A stretch of 13,803 bases of DNA, taken from NCBI GenBank assembly GCA_036554605.1, contig DATBMY010000375.1, positions 1-13,803 of the forward strand, read 5' to 3'. The stretch is from DATBMY01 sp036554605 (GTDB taxonomy: Bacteria > Acidobacteriota > Blastocatellia > UBA7656). The number at the start of each line of letters is the position of its first letter. Position 1 is the stretch's first letter. Shown one piece after another: positions 7,409 to 13,566 of this stretch. The position numbers were made by a program, and so were the translations under genes. Below the pieces are notes generated by a model. It was not told the origin of the DNA. It saw nothing but the letters and a program-made list of their open reading frames with translations, and searched no databases.

Positions 7409-8530
7409 TTATGCGCCCGAAGCGCGCTTCTTCTGGATCAGCACGCGAAAGTTATCGCTCACCCCTCCCGGCACGAAAAGGTTTTTTATCAAGAGCCGCT
7501 CTCTTAAATCATCTACCGCGTCCGAGCCCGCGTAGATTTCTCCAACCCGGTCGATCAGCCCCATCCTTATAAGGAAACTCGATTGCCGCTCATAGCTCAC
7601 CTTTTCGAGCCCGAAGTCGCGCCCGTATTCGATCAGCGCGGTGAAGTTCACGCTCGCCGTGATGTCCTGCTCGCCCGGCCGCTCGAGCGGAGAGCCGGAG
7701 AGCCGGTGACGATAAAATGACCGCAGCGTGCCTTCCGCGCGGTCTGCCGACCAGAGGTGAGCCGCCAGGTCGCCATAATCAATCGTCACCGCGTAGCCTT
7801 CATTGATCGCGTTCGCGGCGCGCTTGAGGTAATCGAGCGCGTCGAGATTCACTTCGACGATCTGGCCCTCCAAAAGACTCGCGCCGAGCCGCTCGATGTA
7901 TTGAATGATTCGCTCGCTTGAGACCTTGTCCCAGATCATCGACAGACGAGCCTCGCCGTTTGCGTCTTGCCGGGCGGCTACGTACCCTTCTTCGATGCGG
8001 CCTCGATGCATTCGAACGCGGTGAACCGGCATAGCATCGATAAGCTCATTTGAAAACAGTATGGCGTCGCCCCGGTACTGATCGAAGCCGTTGCCTTGCC
8101 ATCCGACCCGGCCCGAGAAAGCGGCCAGTTGATCTTTCTGTCGCGCGCGCATCGCGGGGCTTACCTCGTCAATGAGGTAGTTGAGCCGCTCGAAGATATG
8201 ACCGTGCTCGTCGCGCAGGGCCGAAAGTATATCGAAAGCCAGCCGCCCGGTGCCGGCCCCGGCTTCGAGAATCGTGAGCGGCTCTTTGCCCGCGGGCGAC
8301 GATTGCCATAGCTCGACCAGCGCGCGGGCAAGCACCGCGCCGAAGGCCGGGTGCACGTTGCTGGATGTGTAATAATCTCCCTCCGGTCCTATCTTCGCGC
8401 GGGCGGTGTTGTAATAACCCATATCCGGGTCATAGAGCGCCGCCTGCATGAAATCGCGAAAAGGGATCGGCCCATCGCGCATGATGCGGGAGAGGAGTTG
8501 CCGCTCCAGCTCTGTTTTTGGAAGGCTCAT
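7409..8530 (-). CDS. SAM-dependent methyltransferase, MidA/NDUFAF7 family
   Basis: This gene encodes 373 residues from the ATG at 8530. An in-frame TTG at 8557 lies inside a terminator-like palindrome and is rejected as start. Family marks are ALYDPDMGYY (31-40), GDYYTSS (51-57) with the following FG, and the SAM-binding loop EAGAGTGRLA (89-98). Also present are FSNELIDAMPVHRV, and YAVTIDYGD in the second half. Human NDUFAF7 methylates an arginine of complex I subunit NDUFS2 (bacterial NuoD) during assembly; the bacterial role is less clear. Here the gene lies right after nuoA-nuoB, which supports a complex I link by context. No clear ribosome site precedes the start. Confidence 0.88.
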   Translation of the reverse strand: MSLPKTELERQLLSRIMRDGPIPFRDFMQAALYDPDMGYYNTARAKIGPEGDYYTSSNVHPAFGAVLARALVELWQSSPAGKEPLTILEAGAGTGRLAFDILSALRDEHGHIFERLNYLIDEVSPAMRARQKDQLAAFSGRVGWQGNGFDQYRGDAILFSNELIDAMPVHRVRMHRGRIEEGYVAARQDANGEARLSMIWDKVSSERIIQYIERLGASLLEGQIVEVNLDALDYLKRAANAINEGYAVTIDYGDLAAHLWSADRAEGTLRSFYRHRLSGSPLERPGEQDITASVNFTALIEYGRDFGLEKVSYERQSSFLIRMGLIDRVGEIYAGSDAVDDLRERLLIKNLFVPGGVSDNFRVLIQKKRASGA

Positions 8531-8538
8531 CTGATCGA

Positions 8539-8569
8539 AAAGAGAAAGCGCAGGCAATATTGCCTGCGC
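8539..8569 (-). terminator. Palindrome plus T-rich tail between nuoB and the MidA-type gene
   Basis: Positions 8548-8569 form a perfect 22-base palindrome (arms GCGCAGGCAAT and its complement). As RNA it would make a nine-base-pair stem with an ATAT loop. On the minus strand TTTCTCTTTT follows directly, as in an intrinsic terminator of nuoAB. The tail is broken by two C's, so read-through into the downstream genes is plausible. Confidence 0.6.
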
Positions 8570-8617
8570 CCCGTACTCAGTTCAACTTTTAGCTCCCGCC
8601 CCCGAAGCGCGCGACTT

Positions 8618-9175
8618 TCAGGCGGCGTTTTCGTCCTCTTTGGCCTTACCCTCGACATCTTCCTGCGTGATGTTGCCGCGCCCGAAAAGCACCTGCGTCG
8701 GGCGCTCCTCCATGATCTTATCCTGAAGCCGCATCAGGCCGTAAAGCAGGGCCTCGGGACGCGGCGGGCAGCCCGGTATATAGACGTCGACCGGAACTAT
8801 GCGATCGATCCCCTGTAGCGTAGAGTAGGTCGGGAACGGCCCGCCCGTCGAAGCGCACGCGCCCATGGCTATGCACCATTTTGGCTCGGGCATCTGGTCC
8901 CACACTCGCTTAATGACGGGGGCCATCTTCAAGGTCGGCGTGCCCGCCACTATCATGAGATCGGATTGTCGCGGGCTCGGCCGGAATACGCCAGCGCCGA
9001 ACCGGTCCATGTCGAAGCGCGACGCGCCGGTCGCCATCATCTCTATGGCGCAGCACGCAAGGCCGAACGTCATGGGCCAGAGCGCCGATTTGCGCGCCCA
9101 GTTGAAGACGAAATCAACCGTAGTCGTGATGACCCCGCTCGATGATTCGACTACTTCTTCTCTCTCTTTAGCCAT
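8618..9175 (-). CDS. nuoB: NADH-quinone oxidoreductase subunit B
   Basis: This complex I subunit holds iron-sulfur cluster N2, the last electron carrier before quinone. It has 185 residues from the ATG at 9175. A longer open frame to 9244 would overlap nuoA and lacks a better start. N2 ligands are visible: the Cys41-Cys42 pair in GLACCAIEMM, Cys107 in GACASTGG and Cys136 in IPGCPPRPE. ASRFDMDRFG and the FRPSPRQSDLMIVAGT strand are family-typical. It lies 34 bases after nuoA, but nuoC and nuoD do not follow: a terminator-like hairpin and the MidA-type gene come next. Confidence 0.96.
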   Translation of the reverse strand: MAKEREEVVESSSGVITTTVDFVFNWARKSALWPMTFGLACCAIEMMATGASRFDMDRFGAGVFRPSPRQSDLMIVAGTPTLKMAPVIKRVWDQMPEPKWCIAMGACASTGGPFPTYSTLQGIDRIVPVDVYIPGCPPRPEALLYGLMRLQDKIMEERPTQVLFGRGNITQEDVEGKAKEDENAA

Positions 9176-9209
9176 ATTCTTTTCCGTCAGTATTTCAGGA
9201 CCCTCATTC

Positions 9210-9641
9210 TTATGCCCACTCGAGCGCCCCTTTGCGCCAGGCATAGTAGTAGCCGACGACGAGTATGCCTATGAATATAAGCATCTCCACAAGGCCGAAC
9301 AGCGCCAGCTCGTCATATATGACCGCCCACGGGAAGAGAAATATCGTCTCCACGTCGAAGACCAGAAAGAGTATAGCCACGATGTAGAAGCGCACCGAGA
9401 AGCGTTCGCGCGCATCGCCTATCGGATCGATGCCACACTCATAAGGCATGAGCTTTTCCCGCTCGAAGATCCGGCGCTGCACTTTTCCGGAGACGAACAG
9501 CAGCACGACGGGTAACAACAGGGCTATAAGGAAAAAGATGATGATCGGTATATAGCCGTAGATCGGAGCCGCGGAAGGTTGCGCGCTCGCGCCGCCTGAT
9601 TGTCCCTGAGCTTGCAGCAGGAATGCCAGAAGATTCGTCAT
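9210..9641 (-). CDS. nuoA: NADH-quinone oxidoreductase subunit A
   Basis: This 143-residue membrane subunit of complex I has three helices: YGYIPIIIFFLIALLLPVVLLF, FYIVAILFLVFDVETIFLFPWAV and LFGLVEMLIFIGILVVGYYYAW. The conserved loop YECGIDPIGDARERFSVRFY lies between helices one and two, and FDVE sits in helix two. AGGTGA is five or so bases before the ATG. A strong promoter lies about 50 bases upstream, so nuoA heads the minus-strand series. Confidence 0.96.
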   Translation of the reverse strand: MTNLLAFLLQAQGQSGGASAQPSAAPIYGYIPIIIFFLIALLLPVVLLFVSGKVQRRIFEREKLMPYECGIDPIGDARERFSVRFYIVAILFLVFDVETIFLFPWAVIYDELALFGLVEMLIFIGILVVGYYYAWRKGALEWA

Positions 9642-9688
9642 CCGCTCACCTGTGAGAATGTAGGATTATATTGCTGACCGGCAAGCTC

Positions 9689-9717
9689 ATATTAGTTTTG
9701 CGATCATATTCTGTCAA
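9689..9717 (-). promoter_or_regulatory. Sigma70-type promoter of nuoAB
   Basis: On the minus strand, a perfect TTGACA (9717-9712) is followed by 17 bases and TAATAT (9694-9689). Transcription would start near 9682, giving a leader of about 40 bases before nuoA. Confidence 0.7.
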
Positions 9718-9780
9718 GCAACGGCCCACGGGCGGCAACCCGGCGGGCAAGCCTGCATGGCGGCCGCGCCTTTTTTGGGG

Positions 9781-9809
9781 TTGACTTCACCGCCGAGTGG
9801 ACTTAATTT
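9781..9809 (+). promoter_or_regulatory. Candidate promoter of the ankyrin gene
   Basis: TTGACT (9781-9786, 5 of 6) is followed by 17 bases and TAATTT (9804-9809, only 3 of 6). The leader to 9965 would be about 150 bases. GACTTCACCG occurs at 9783-9792 and again at 9928-9937, near the promoter and near the ribosome site. The rest of the gap 9718-9964 shows nothing else I can name. Confidence 0.35.
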
Positions 9810-9964
9810 TTAGGCGTAATCGGGTGACTTTCTTTCAACGCCATGATTTGGCCACCTAAATCTCGCTCGAGAGCCGAATCACATGGCGCTTCTTGTACGC
9901 ACTTAAAACTGGTGTGAATAACGGCGGGACTTCACCGTCCTCCAGGTTAAGAAAGGAGGGACCC

Positions 9965-10612
9965 ATGAAAAGGATACTCACGACAGCTTTGTTGGTTATC
10001 TCTTTTGGCATCGTCCAGGCGAGCGCTGCCGATCTTACCTCGGACCTGTTTAATGCCATCAAGCGCGACAAGATCGACACGGTAAAAGATCTTCTGGGCA
10101 AGGGCGCGAACCCGAACGCAAAGAACAGCGAGGGGAGGCCGGCTCTTTCCGAAGCCGCCTACTGGGGCCGTGCCGGGATCGTCACCCTGTTGCTCGAAAA
10201 GGGGGCCGACATAACCGCTAAGGACAGCGACGGCAATACGCCCCTGATATGCGCGGCCGGGCCGGGCCATACGGTCATAGTGCAGACGCTAATAGCGAAG
10301 GGCGCAAAGATCGAAGAGAGGAATAACGACGGGCTGACGGCTTTCATGGATGCGGCGTCGCAGGGGCGCGTCGAAGCCATGAAGGCTCTGATAGATGCGG
10401 GGGCGGATATACATGCGAAGACCGCTGACGGGCGCACGGCCCTCATGCTTGCCTGCTACTGGGGGCACGCCGAGGCCGTAAAGGCCCTTCTTGATAAAGG
10501 CGCGCATGTGAATGACAAGGATAAATCTGGCTATCTCGCCATAGATTTCGCCAGAAGCAATGATCATAAAGAGATTATCTCTATTCTCGAGAAAGCCAGC
10601 GCGAAAAGGTGA
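9965..10612 (+). CDS. Exported ankyrin-repeat protein
   Basis: This gene encodes 215 residues. The start at 9965 has AAGGAGG six bases upstream; an in-frame ATG at 9893 does not. Residues 1-21 form a signal peptide (KR, hydrophobic core, ending ASA), so the protein is periplasmic or secreted. About five ankyrin repeats of about 33 residues follow from residue 25, each with the LL.KGA / GADI..KD.DG.T hairpin. Ankyrin repeats bind proteins; the partner is unknown. Two repeats have an unusual YWG in the first helix (66-68 and 165-167), suggesting a recent duplication of repeat units. It is a stand-alone gene on the opposite strand from nuoA. Confidence 0.9.
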   Translation: MKRILTTALLVISFGIVQASAADLTSDLFNAIKRDKIDTVKDLLGKGANPNAKNSEGRPALSEAAYWGRAGIVTLLLEKGADITAKDSDGNTPLICAAGPGHTVIVQTLIAKGAKIEERNNDGLTAFMDAASQGRVEAMKALIDAGADIHAKTADGRTALMLACYWGHAEAVKALLDKGAHVNDKDKSGYLAIDFARSNDHKEIISILEKASAKR

Positions 10613-10700
10613 AAGGGCCTCTTGAACCGGCCGTCATCTTAAAATGAGCTTTGCGAACGAGCTGGTTCGCGCAGGCAGCCTCTACCGGCGGAGAATAGCT

Positions 10701-10729
10701 TTGACCTCGATCTATTAGTTCTTTAGAAT
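10701..10729 (+). promoter_or_regulatory. Promoter of tRNA-Pro
   Basis: TTGACC (10701-10706) is followed by 17 bases and TAGAAT (10724-10729), each 5 of 6 to consensus. The tRNA starts 13 bases after the -10 box, so the primary transcript has a 5' leader of only about six bases. Confidence 0.75.
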
Positions 10730-10742
10730 AAGTTTCGATTAA

Positions 10743-10816
10743 CGGGGCGTGGCTCAGTCCGGTAGAGCACTCGGTTTGGGACCGAGGGGTCGGGGGTTCA
10801 AATCCCTCCGCCCCGA
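10743..10816 (+). tRNA. tRNA-Pro(UGG)
   Basis: A complete 74-base cloverleaf is visible. The acceptor arms CGGGGCG and CGCCCCG pair fully. The D arm is GCTC/GAGC, and the anticodon stem is CTCGG/CCGAG with loop TTTGGGA and anticodon TGG at 10777-10779. The T arm is GGGGG-TTCAAAT-CCCTC. The discriminator base is A and CCA is not encoded. Its 3' half has a degenerate copy at 13430-13472. Confidence 0.97.
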
Positions 10817-10835
10817 TTAGAATAATCAAGGAATT

Positions 10836-10868
10836 AGCGGGAGCTTGATGTGCTTCCGCTTTTTCTTT
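10836..10868 (+). terminator. Intrinsic terminator of tRNA-Pro
   Basis: AGCGGGAGC (10836-10844) pairs with GCTTCCGCT (10852-10860) with one G-U pair and a 7-base loop, followed by TTTTTCTTT. It lies 20 bases after the tRNA. Confidence 0.85.
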
Positions 10869-10911
10869 GTGACCGGTTTGTCACCTGCAACTGCGTCTCC
10901 ATATGACTATG

Positions 10912-11082
10912 AGGCCCGGAGGGCCGCAAGCCATTAGCCGCGACCGGTAGGTTGTGGAAAAAGATTGCCAATAAAGCCACACCATGTTTGATATTGTGCC
11001 GGCCCTTGCGGGCCTCCGTCGTTGATGACCGTGCGACCACGACCTTACGGTCGCGGCTATTAACTATCGGCCCTTCGGGCCT
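10912..11082. repeat. 171-bp MITE/REP-like element with 46-bp imperfect inverted ends
   Basis: The left arm (10912-10957) and the reverse complement of the right arm (11037-11082) match at 37 of 46 positions. Both contain AGGCCCG.AGGGCCG and TAGCCGCGACCG. Three short GGCCC...GGGCC hairpins recur inside: 10913-10925, 11001-11014 and 11069-11081. No coding sequence fits. This has the form of a non-autonomous repeat element or a paired palindromic repeat; family and copy number elsewhere in the genome are unknown. Confidence 0.7.
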
Positions 11083-11116
11083 AATGCAATTATTCAACGT
11101 CCTTGATATACCTCAT

Positions 11117-11148
11117 CACCCCTTCACCCCTTCACCCTTTCACCCCTT
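11117..11148. repeat. Four tandem copies of an 8-base unit (CACCCCTT)
   Basis: The unit CACCCCTT repeats four times without spacers; the third copy has one change (CACCCTTT). It continues into a pyrimidine-rich stretch to about 11165. It lies about 125 bases before the DUF2306 gene, in a gap (10869-11272) that otherwise holds only the inverted-repeat element. Confidence 0.8.
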
Positions 11149-11272
11149 CTCCTCTTCTCTCCGTCATCCCGCCGTTACCGAATCGTGACCATAGCGTTAC
11201 GCAAGCGTCAGGACTCATAAGCGACCGCGCTTTAGAATGCCAGCGCTCAGGAGAAATCTATCGGAGGTATAT

Positions 11273-11923
11273 ATGTCAGCTTCTCGCATCAATTCAGCCC
11301 CGGCCAAGCGCGCCTTCTTTATTTTCTTCGGCCTGATGACGCTTTTCGTGCTCTATCGCTATGAGCTGCCGCTGCTGGATTCCGAGTCGCCCGCCTGGCA
11401 ACACTTCGCGAACGTGAAATTGTGGCTGATCCCTCACGGGATTGCCGGAGCGATTGCCCTCTTTCTTGCGCCGTTCCAGTTCTCCACCCGCATTCGCCAG
11501 CGCAACCCGCGGCTTCATCGTATACTCGGCAGGCTCTATGTCGGCGGTGTCGCCTTTGCCGCGCCCAGCGCCATCCCGATTGCTATTATTCTAGGCCCGC
11601 CCGCTCTGGTCATGGCCGCCATCATGCAATCCACCGGCTGGATGCTTACGACCGCCATTGCCCTCTATTGCATACGCACCGGCAATATACAGCAGCATCG
11701 TGAATGGATGATGCGCAGCTACCCGTTTGCCATGGTCTTCGTCTTTGCGCGCGTTCTTATGGCCATCCCCGCGATCCAGGCTCTTGGCGAGGTGGGTTTC
11801 ATCTCCGTGGTGTGGAGTTGCGAGGTTGCCGCCGCCTTCATCCCTTCGTTAGTAATTAGCTGGAGCGCGCTGTTTGGGCGCAAGGCCGCCCCCGCGGCTA
11901 AGAAACTGCGAGCCGCGGCGTGA
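11273..11923 (+). CDS. DUF2306 family membrane protein
   Basis: This gene encodes 216 residues. The start at 11273 has GGAGG six bases upstream, and a longer frame from 11237 does not. There are about six hydrophobic segments, beginning at residues 13-30, 52-70, 90-108, 112-134, 151-168 and 176-200. Conserved-looking histidines sit at helix ends: His55 in PHGIAGAIAL, His82 in LHRILGRLYVGG and His142 in GNIQQHREWMMRSY. These motifs are those of DUF2306, whose function is unknown. The C-terminus is Ala/Lys-rich and probably cytoplasmic. It stands alone, with 172 bases before the next gene. Confidence 0.82.
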   Translation: MSASRINSAPAKRAFFIFFGLMTLFVLYRYELPLLDSESPAWQHFANVKLWLIPHGIAGAIALFLAPFQFSTRIRQRNPRLHRILGRLYVGGVAFAAPSAIPIAIILGPPALVMAAIMQSTGWMLTTAIALYCIRTGNIQQHREWMMRSYPFAMVFVFARVLMAIPAIQALGEVGFISVVWSCEVAAAFIPSLVISWSALFGRKAAPAAKKLRAAA

Positions 11924-11950
11924 AAACGCTTCTCGCGAGACTTGCCCGCA

Positions 11951-11979
11951 TTGACACGCGAGCGTCGCGAGCGTAGAGT
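11951..11979 (+). promoter_or_regulatory. Sigma70-type promoter of the SnoaL-like gene
   Basis: A perfect TTGACA (11951-11956) is followed by 17 bases and TAGAGT (11974-11979, 4 of 6). The leader before the start at 12096 would be about 110 bases. Confidence 0.55.
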
Positions 11980-12095
11980 GAGCGCATCGAAGTCCGGGGT
12001 CACTAGAGGTATCAATCTCAGACCGCGCCGGCTGACAGTCACTTACTCCAGGTCCCCCATTATATTTGTGACCGCAAATTGAAGGAGAAACGGCA

Positions 12096-12527
12096 ATGTC
12101 AGCAGCACTTTCCCCCGATGACAATAAAGCGCTGGCAAGGCGAGCGCTTGACGAAGTCTGGACCAGAGGCAATCTCGATGCGATTGCGCAGATCTACGCT
12201 CCCGGCTACATCATTCACGACCCAAACGAGCCTGCCGATGCGATAGGACACGAAGGCCTCAAAGAACAAGTGACGGTGTACCGGACGGCCTTCCCCGACC
12301 TCCACTTCGACATCATATCCCAGATTGCCGAAGGCAACACCGTGGTGACACATTGGAGATCGGCCGGAACGCACAAAGGAGATTTGAGAGGCATCGCGCC
12401 CACCGGCAAGTCGATCACTACTACCGGCATCAGCATCAGCCGCATTGAAAACGGCAAGGCCGTAGAGGAATGGGTGAACTGGGATGCGCTCGGATTATTG
12501 AGACAGCTCGGCGTGATCCCACAATAA
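12096..12527 (+). CDS. SnoaL-like ester cyclase family protein
   Basis: This small cytoplasmic alpha+beta-barrel protein has 143 residues. The N-terminal helix NKALARRALDEVWTRGNLDAIAQIYAP, the strand YIIHDPN, GHEGLKEQVTVYRTAFPDLHF, the TVVTHWRSAGTHKGDL strand pair and the final GISISRIENGKAVEEWVNWD are typical of the SnoaL-like polyketide cyclase branch of the NTF2-like superfamily. In characterised relatives this fold catalyses an aldol ring closure or hydrolysis, but most bacterial members have no known substrate. AAGGAG lies upstream of the ATG. No polyketide genes are nearby, so a biosynthetic role is not supported. Confidence 0.85.
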   Translation: MSAALSPDDNKALARRALDEVWTRGNLDAIAQIYAPGYIIHDPNEPADAIGHEGLKEQVTVYRTAFPDLHFDIISQIAEGNTVVTHWRSAGTHKGDLRGIAPTGKSITTTGISISRIENGKAVEEWVNWDALGLLRQLGVIPQ

Positions 12528-12536
12528 GAATGACAA

Positions 12537-12561
12537 AGGCCACCGGCACCACCGGTGGCCT
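12537..12561 (+). terminator. Strong GC-rich hairpin after the SnoaL-like gene
   Basis: AGGCCACCGG (12537-12546) pairs perfectly with CCGGTGGCCT (12552-12561) around a 5-base loop. It starts 9 bases after the stop codon. No T run follows, so it may stabilise the 3' end or assist termination rather than act as a classical intrinsic terminator. Confidence 0.5.
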
Positions 12562-12680
12562 GGACTTCTCGCCATACCAAGATTTTTGGCAGCTTTGTCG
12601 CTGATCAGCTTTCAGTCTGGATTTACTCTTGCCACGGTCTGGGTACGGCCTCTGCGGGTTTGGCCTGAAAGGAGGCGAAT

Positions 12681-13355
12681 ATGCGTAGAACGTCGTTACT
12701 GGCAGCTCTCTTGTGCATCCTGGCCCCAACTATTATTGCGCAAGACCCCGTTCAAGTAGACTCGAAGCACTACACCGTATTGCTCGAAAACGAAAGTGTG
12801 CGGGTGCTCAAGATTCGCTACGGAGCGAAGGAGAAGTCCGTGATGCACGAACACCCCGACGCCATCGCGGTATTCATGGACAAGAGCACCGCGAAGTTTA
12901 ATATGCCCGACGGCACCAGCACGCCTTCTGATGCCAAGGCGGGCGAAGTGAGGTTTACACCGGCCGGTAAGCACCTGCCGGAGAACGTGGGCGGCAAGCC
13001 CTTCGAAGTGATTCTGGTTGAGCTAAAGGGAGGGTCGGCCGCGTCCCCGGCATCAGTCGCTCTTGACGCCGCGAAAGTCGATCCTGAGCGTCACAAGGTC
13101 GAATTCGAGAATGATCGCGTGCGGGTATTGCGTGCTAAGTTCAAGGCGCGCGACAGGTCTAAAGAACACGAGCACCCGAAAGCGGTGGCGATCTTTCTGA
13201 CCGATATTCCGGGAAAGATCACGCTTGCGGACGGAACGACGAGCAACCGTATCGGCAAAAGAGGCGAGGTTATGTGGCTGGAAGCGGAAAAGCACACCGT
13301 TGAAAACCCGAGCGACAAGGCTGCCGAGGTTATCCTGGTCGAGCTGAAGAAATAG
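12681..13355 (+). CDS. Exported tandem-cupin (bicupin) protein
   Basis: This gene encodes 224 residues, with AAAGGAGG five bases before the ATG. Residues 1-20 form a signal peptide ending in IIAQ, so the protein is exported. Two homologous cupin domains follow, about 25-116 and 131-224. Each has EN(E/D).VRVL, HEHP (56-59 and 163-166), .DGT, GEV and a later His (98 and 205) before the closing strand VILVELK. The HxH...H set could bind a metal in each domain, although a usual cupin Glu ligand is not obvious. The repeat implies an internal duplication. Substrate is unknown. It lies at the right end of the possible island. Confidence 0.85.
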   Translation: MRRTSLLAALLCILAPTIIAQDPVQVDSKHYTVLLENESVRVLKIRYGAKEKSVMHEHPDAIAVFMDKSTAKFNMPDGTSTPSDAKAGEVRFTPAGKHLPENVGGKPFEVILVELKGGSAASPASVALDAAKVDPERHKVEFENDRVRVLRAKFKARDRSKEHEHPKAVAIFLTDIPGKITLADGTTSNRIGKRGEVMWLEAEKHTVENPSDKAAEVILVELKK

Positions 13356-13429
13356 CTTGGCCACCACCCCGGCTCGCGTCTTAATTGACTGCCCTGTGCT
13401 TGCAATCGTATCATTGTTGCTCGCGTCCA

Positions 13430-13472
13430 TTTAGGACCGAGGGGGCGGAGGGCTCGAACCACCGCCTCGATT
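13430..13472 (+). pseudogene. Degenerate 3' half of tRNA-Pro (possible att remnant)
   Basis: From the anticodon loop to just past the acceptor end, this stretch aligns with 10775-10818 of tRNA-Pro. TTTAGGACCGAGGGG matches at 14 of 15 positions, CCGCCTCGATT at 10 of 11, and the T arm between them has several changes and one missing base. The 5' half of the tRNA is absent. It has the same orientation as tRNA-Pro, the arrangement left when an element integrates into a tRNA 3' half. Confidence 0.6.
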
Positions 13473-13532
13473 CTTTGAACCGGCACTTGATTAGCAGCAC
13501 ACTTTCGCCCGCTATTCATGTGTCAATAATGT

Positions 13533-13566
13533 GCGCCCGTAGCTCAGAGGATAGAGCATCTGCCTT
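13533..13566 (+). tRNA. 5' exon of an intron-split tRNA, most likely tRNA-Arg(UCU)
   Basis: The bases form the first half of a cloverleaf: acceptor GCGCCCG, TA, D arm GCTC/GAGC with loop AGAGGATA, then A, anticodon-stem strand TCTGC, C32, T33 and T34. The exon stops after the first anticodon base, where the anticodon-stem 3' strand should follow shortly; instead group I intron sequence begins. The body resembles bacterial tRNA-Arg and has no room for a Leu/Ser-type identity at the D arm. With U34, the fitting Arg anticodon is UCU. The 3' exon lies beyond the window, so the identity is inferred. Confidence 0.75.

Noticed and set aside
7409..8557. Longer MidA-type gene starting at TTG 8557
   Set aside because: The TTG lies inside the perfect palindrome of the terminator-like hairpin, and the family's N-terminal motifs begin after the ATG at 8530.
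9760..9780. GGCG/CGCC hairpin followed by TTTTTT as a terminator
   Set aside because: The stem is only four pairs and no plus-strand gene lies upstream of it.
10581..10829. Minus-strand frame with GAEGFEPPTPRSQTECS
   Set aside because: It is the reverse complement of tRNA-Pro, a well-known spurious protein type.
11117..11148. CRISPR-like repeats
   Set aside because: The 8-base copies are directly joined without spacers, so it is a simple tandem repeat.
13430..13472. Functional tRNA gene
   Set aside because: Only the 3' half is present, with several changes that break the T arm and no D arm upstream.
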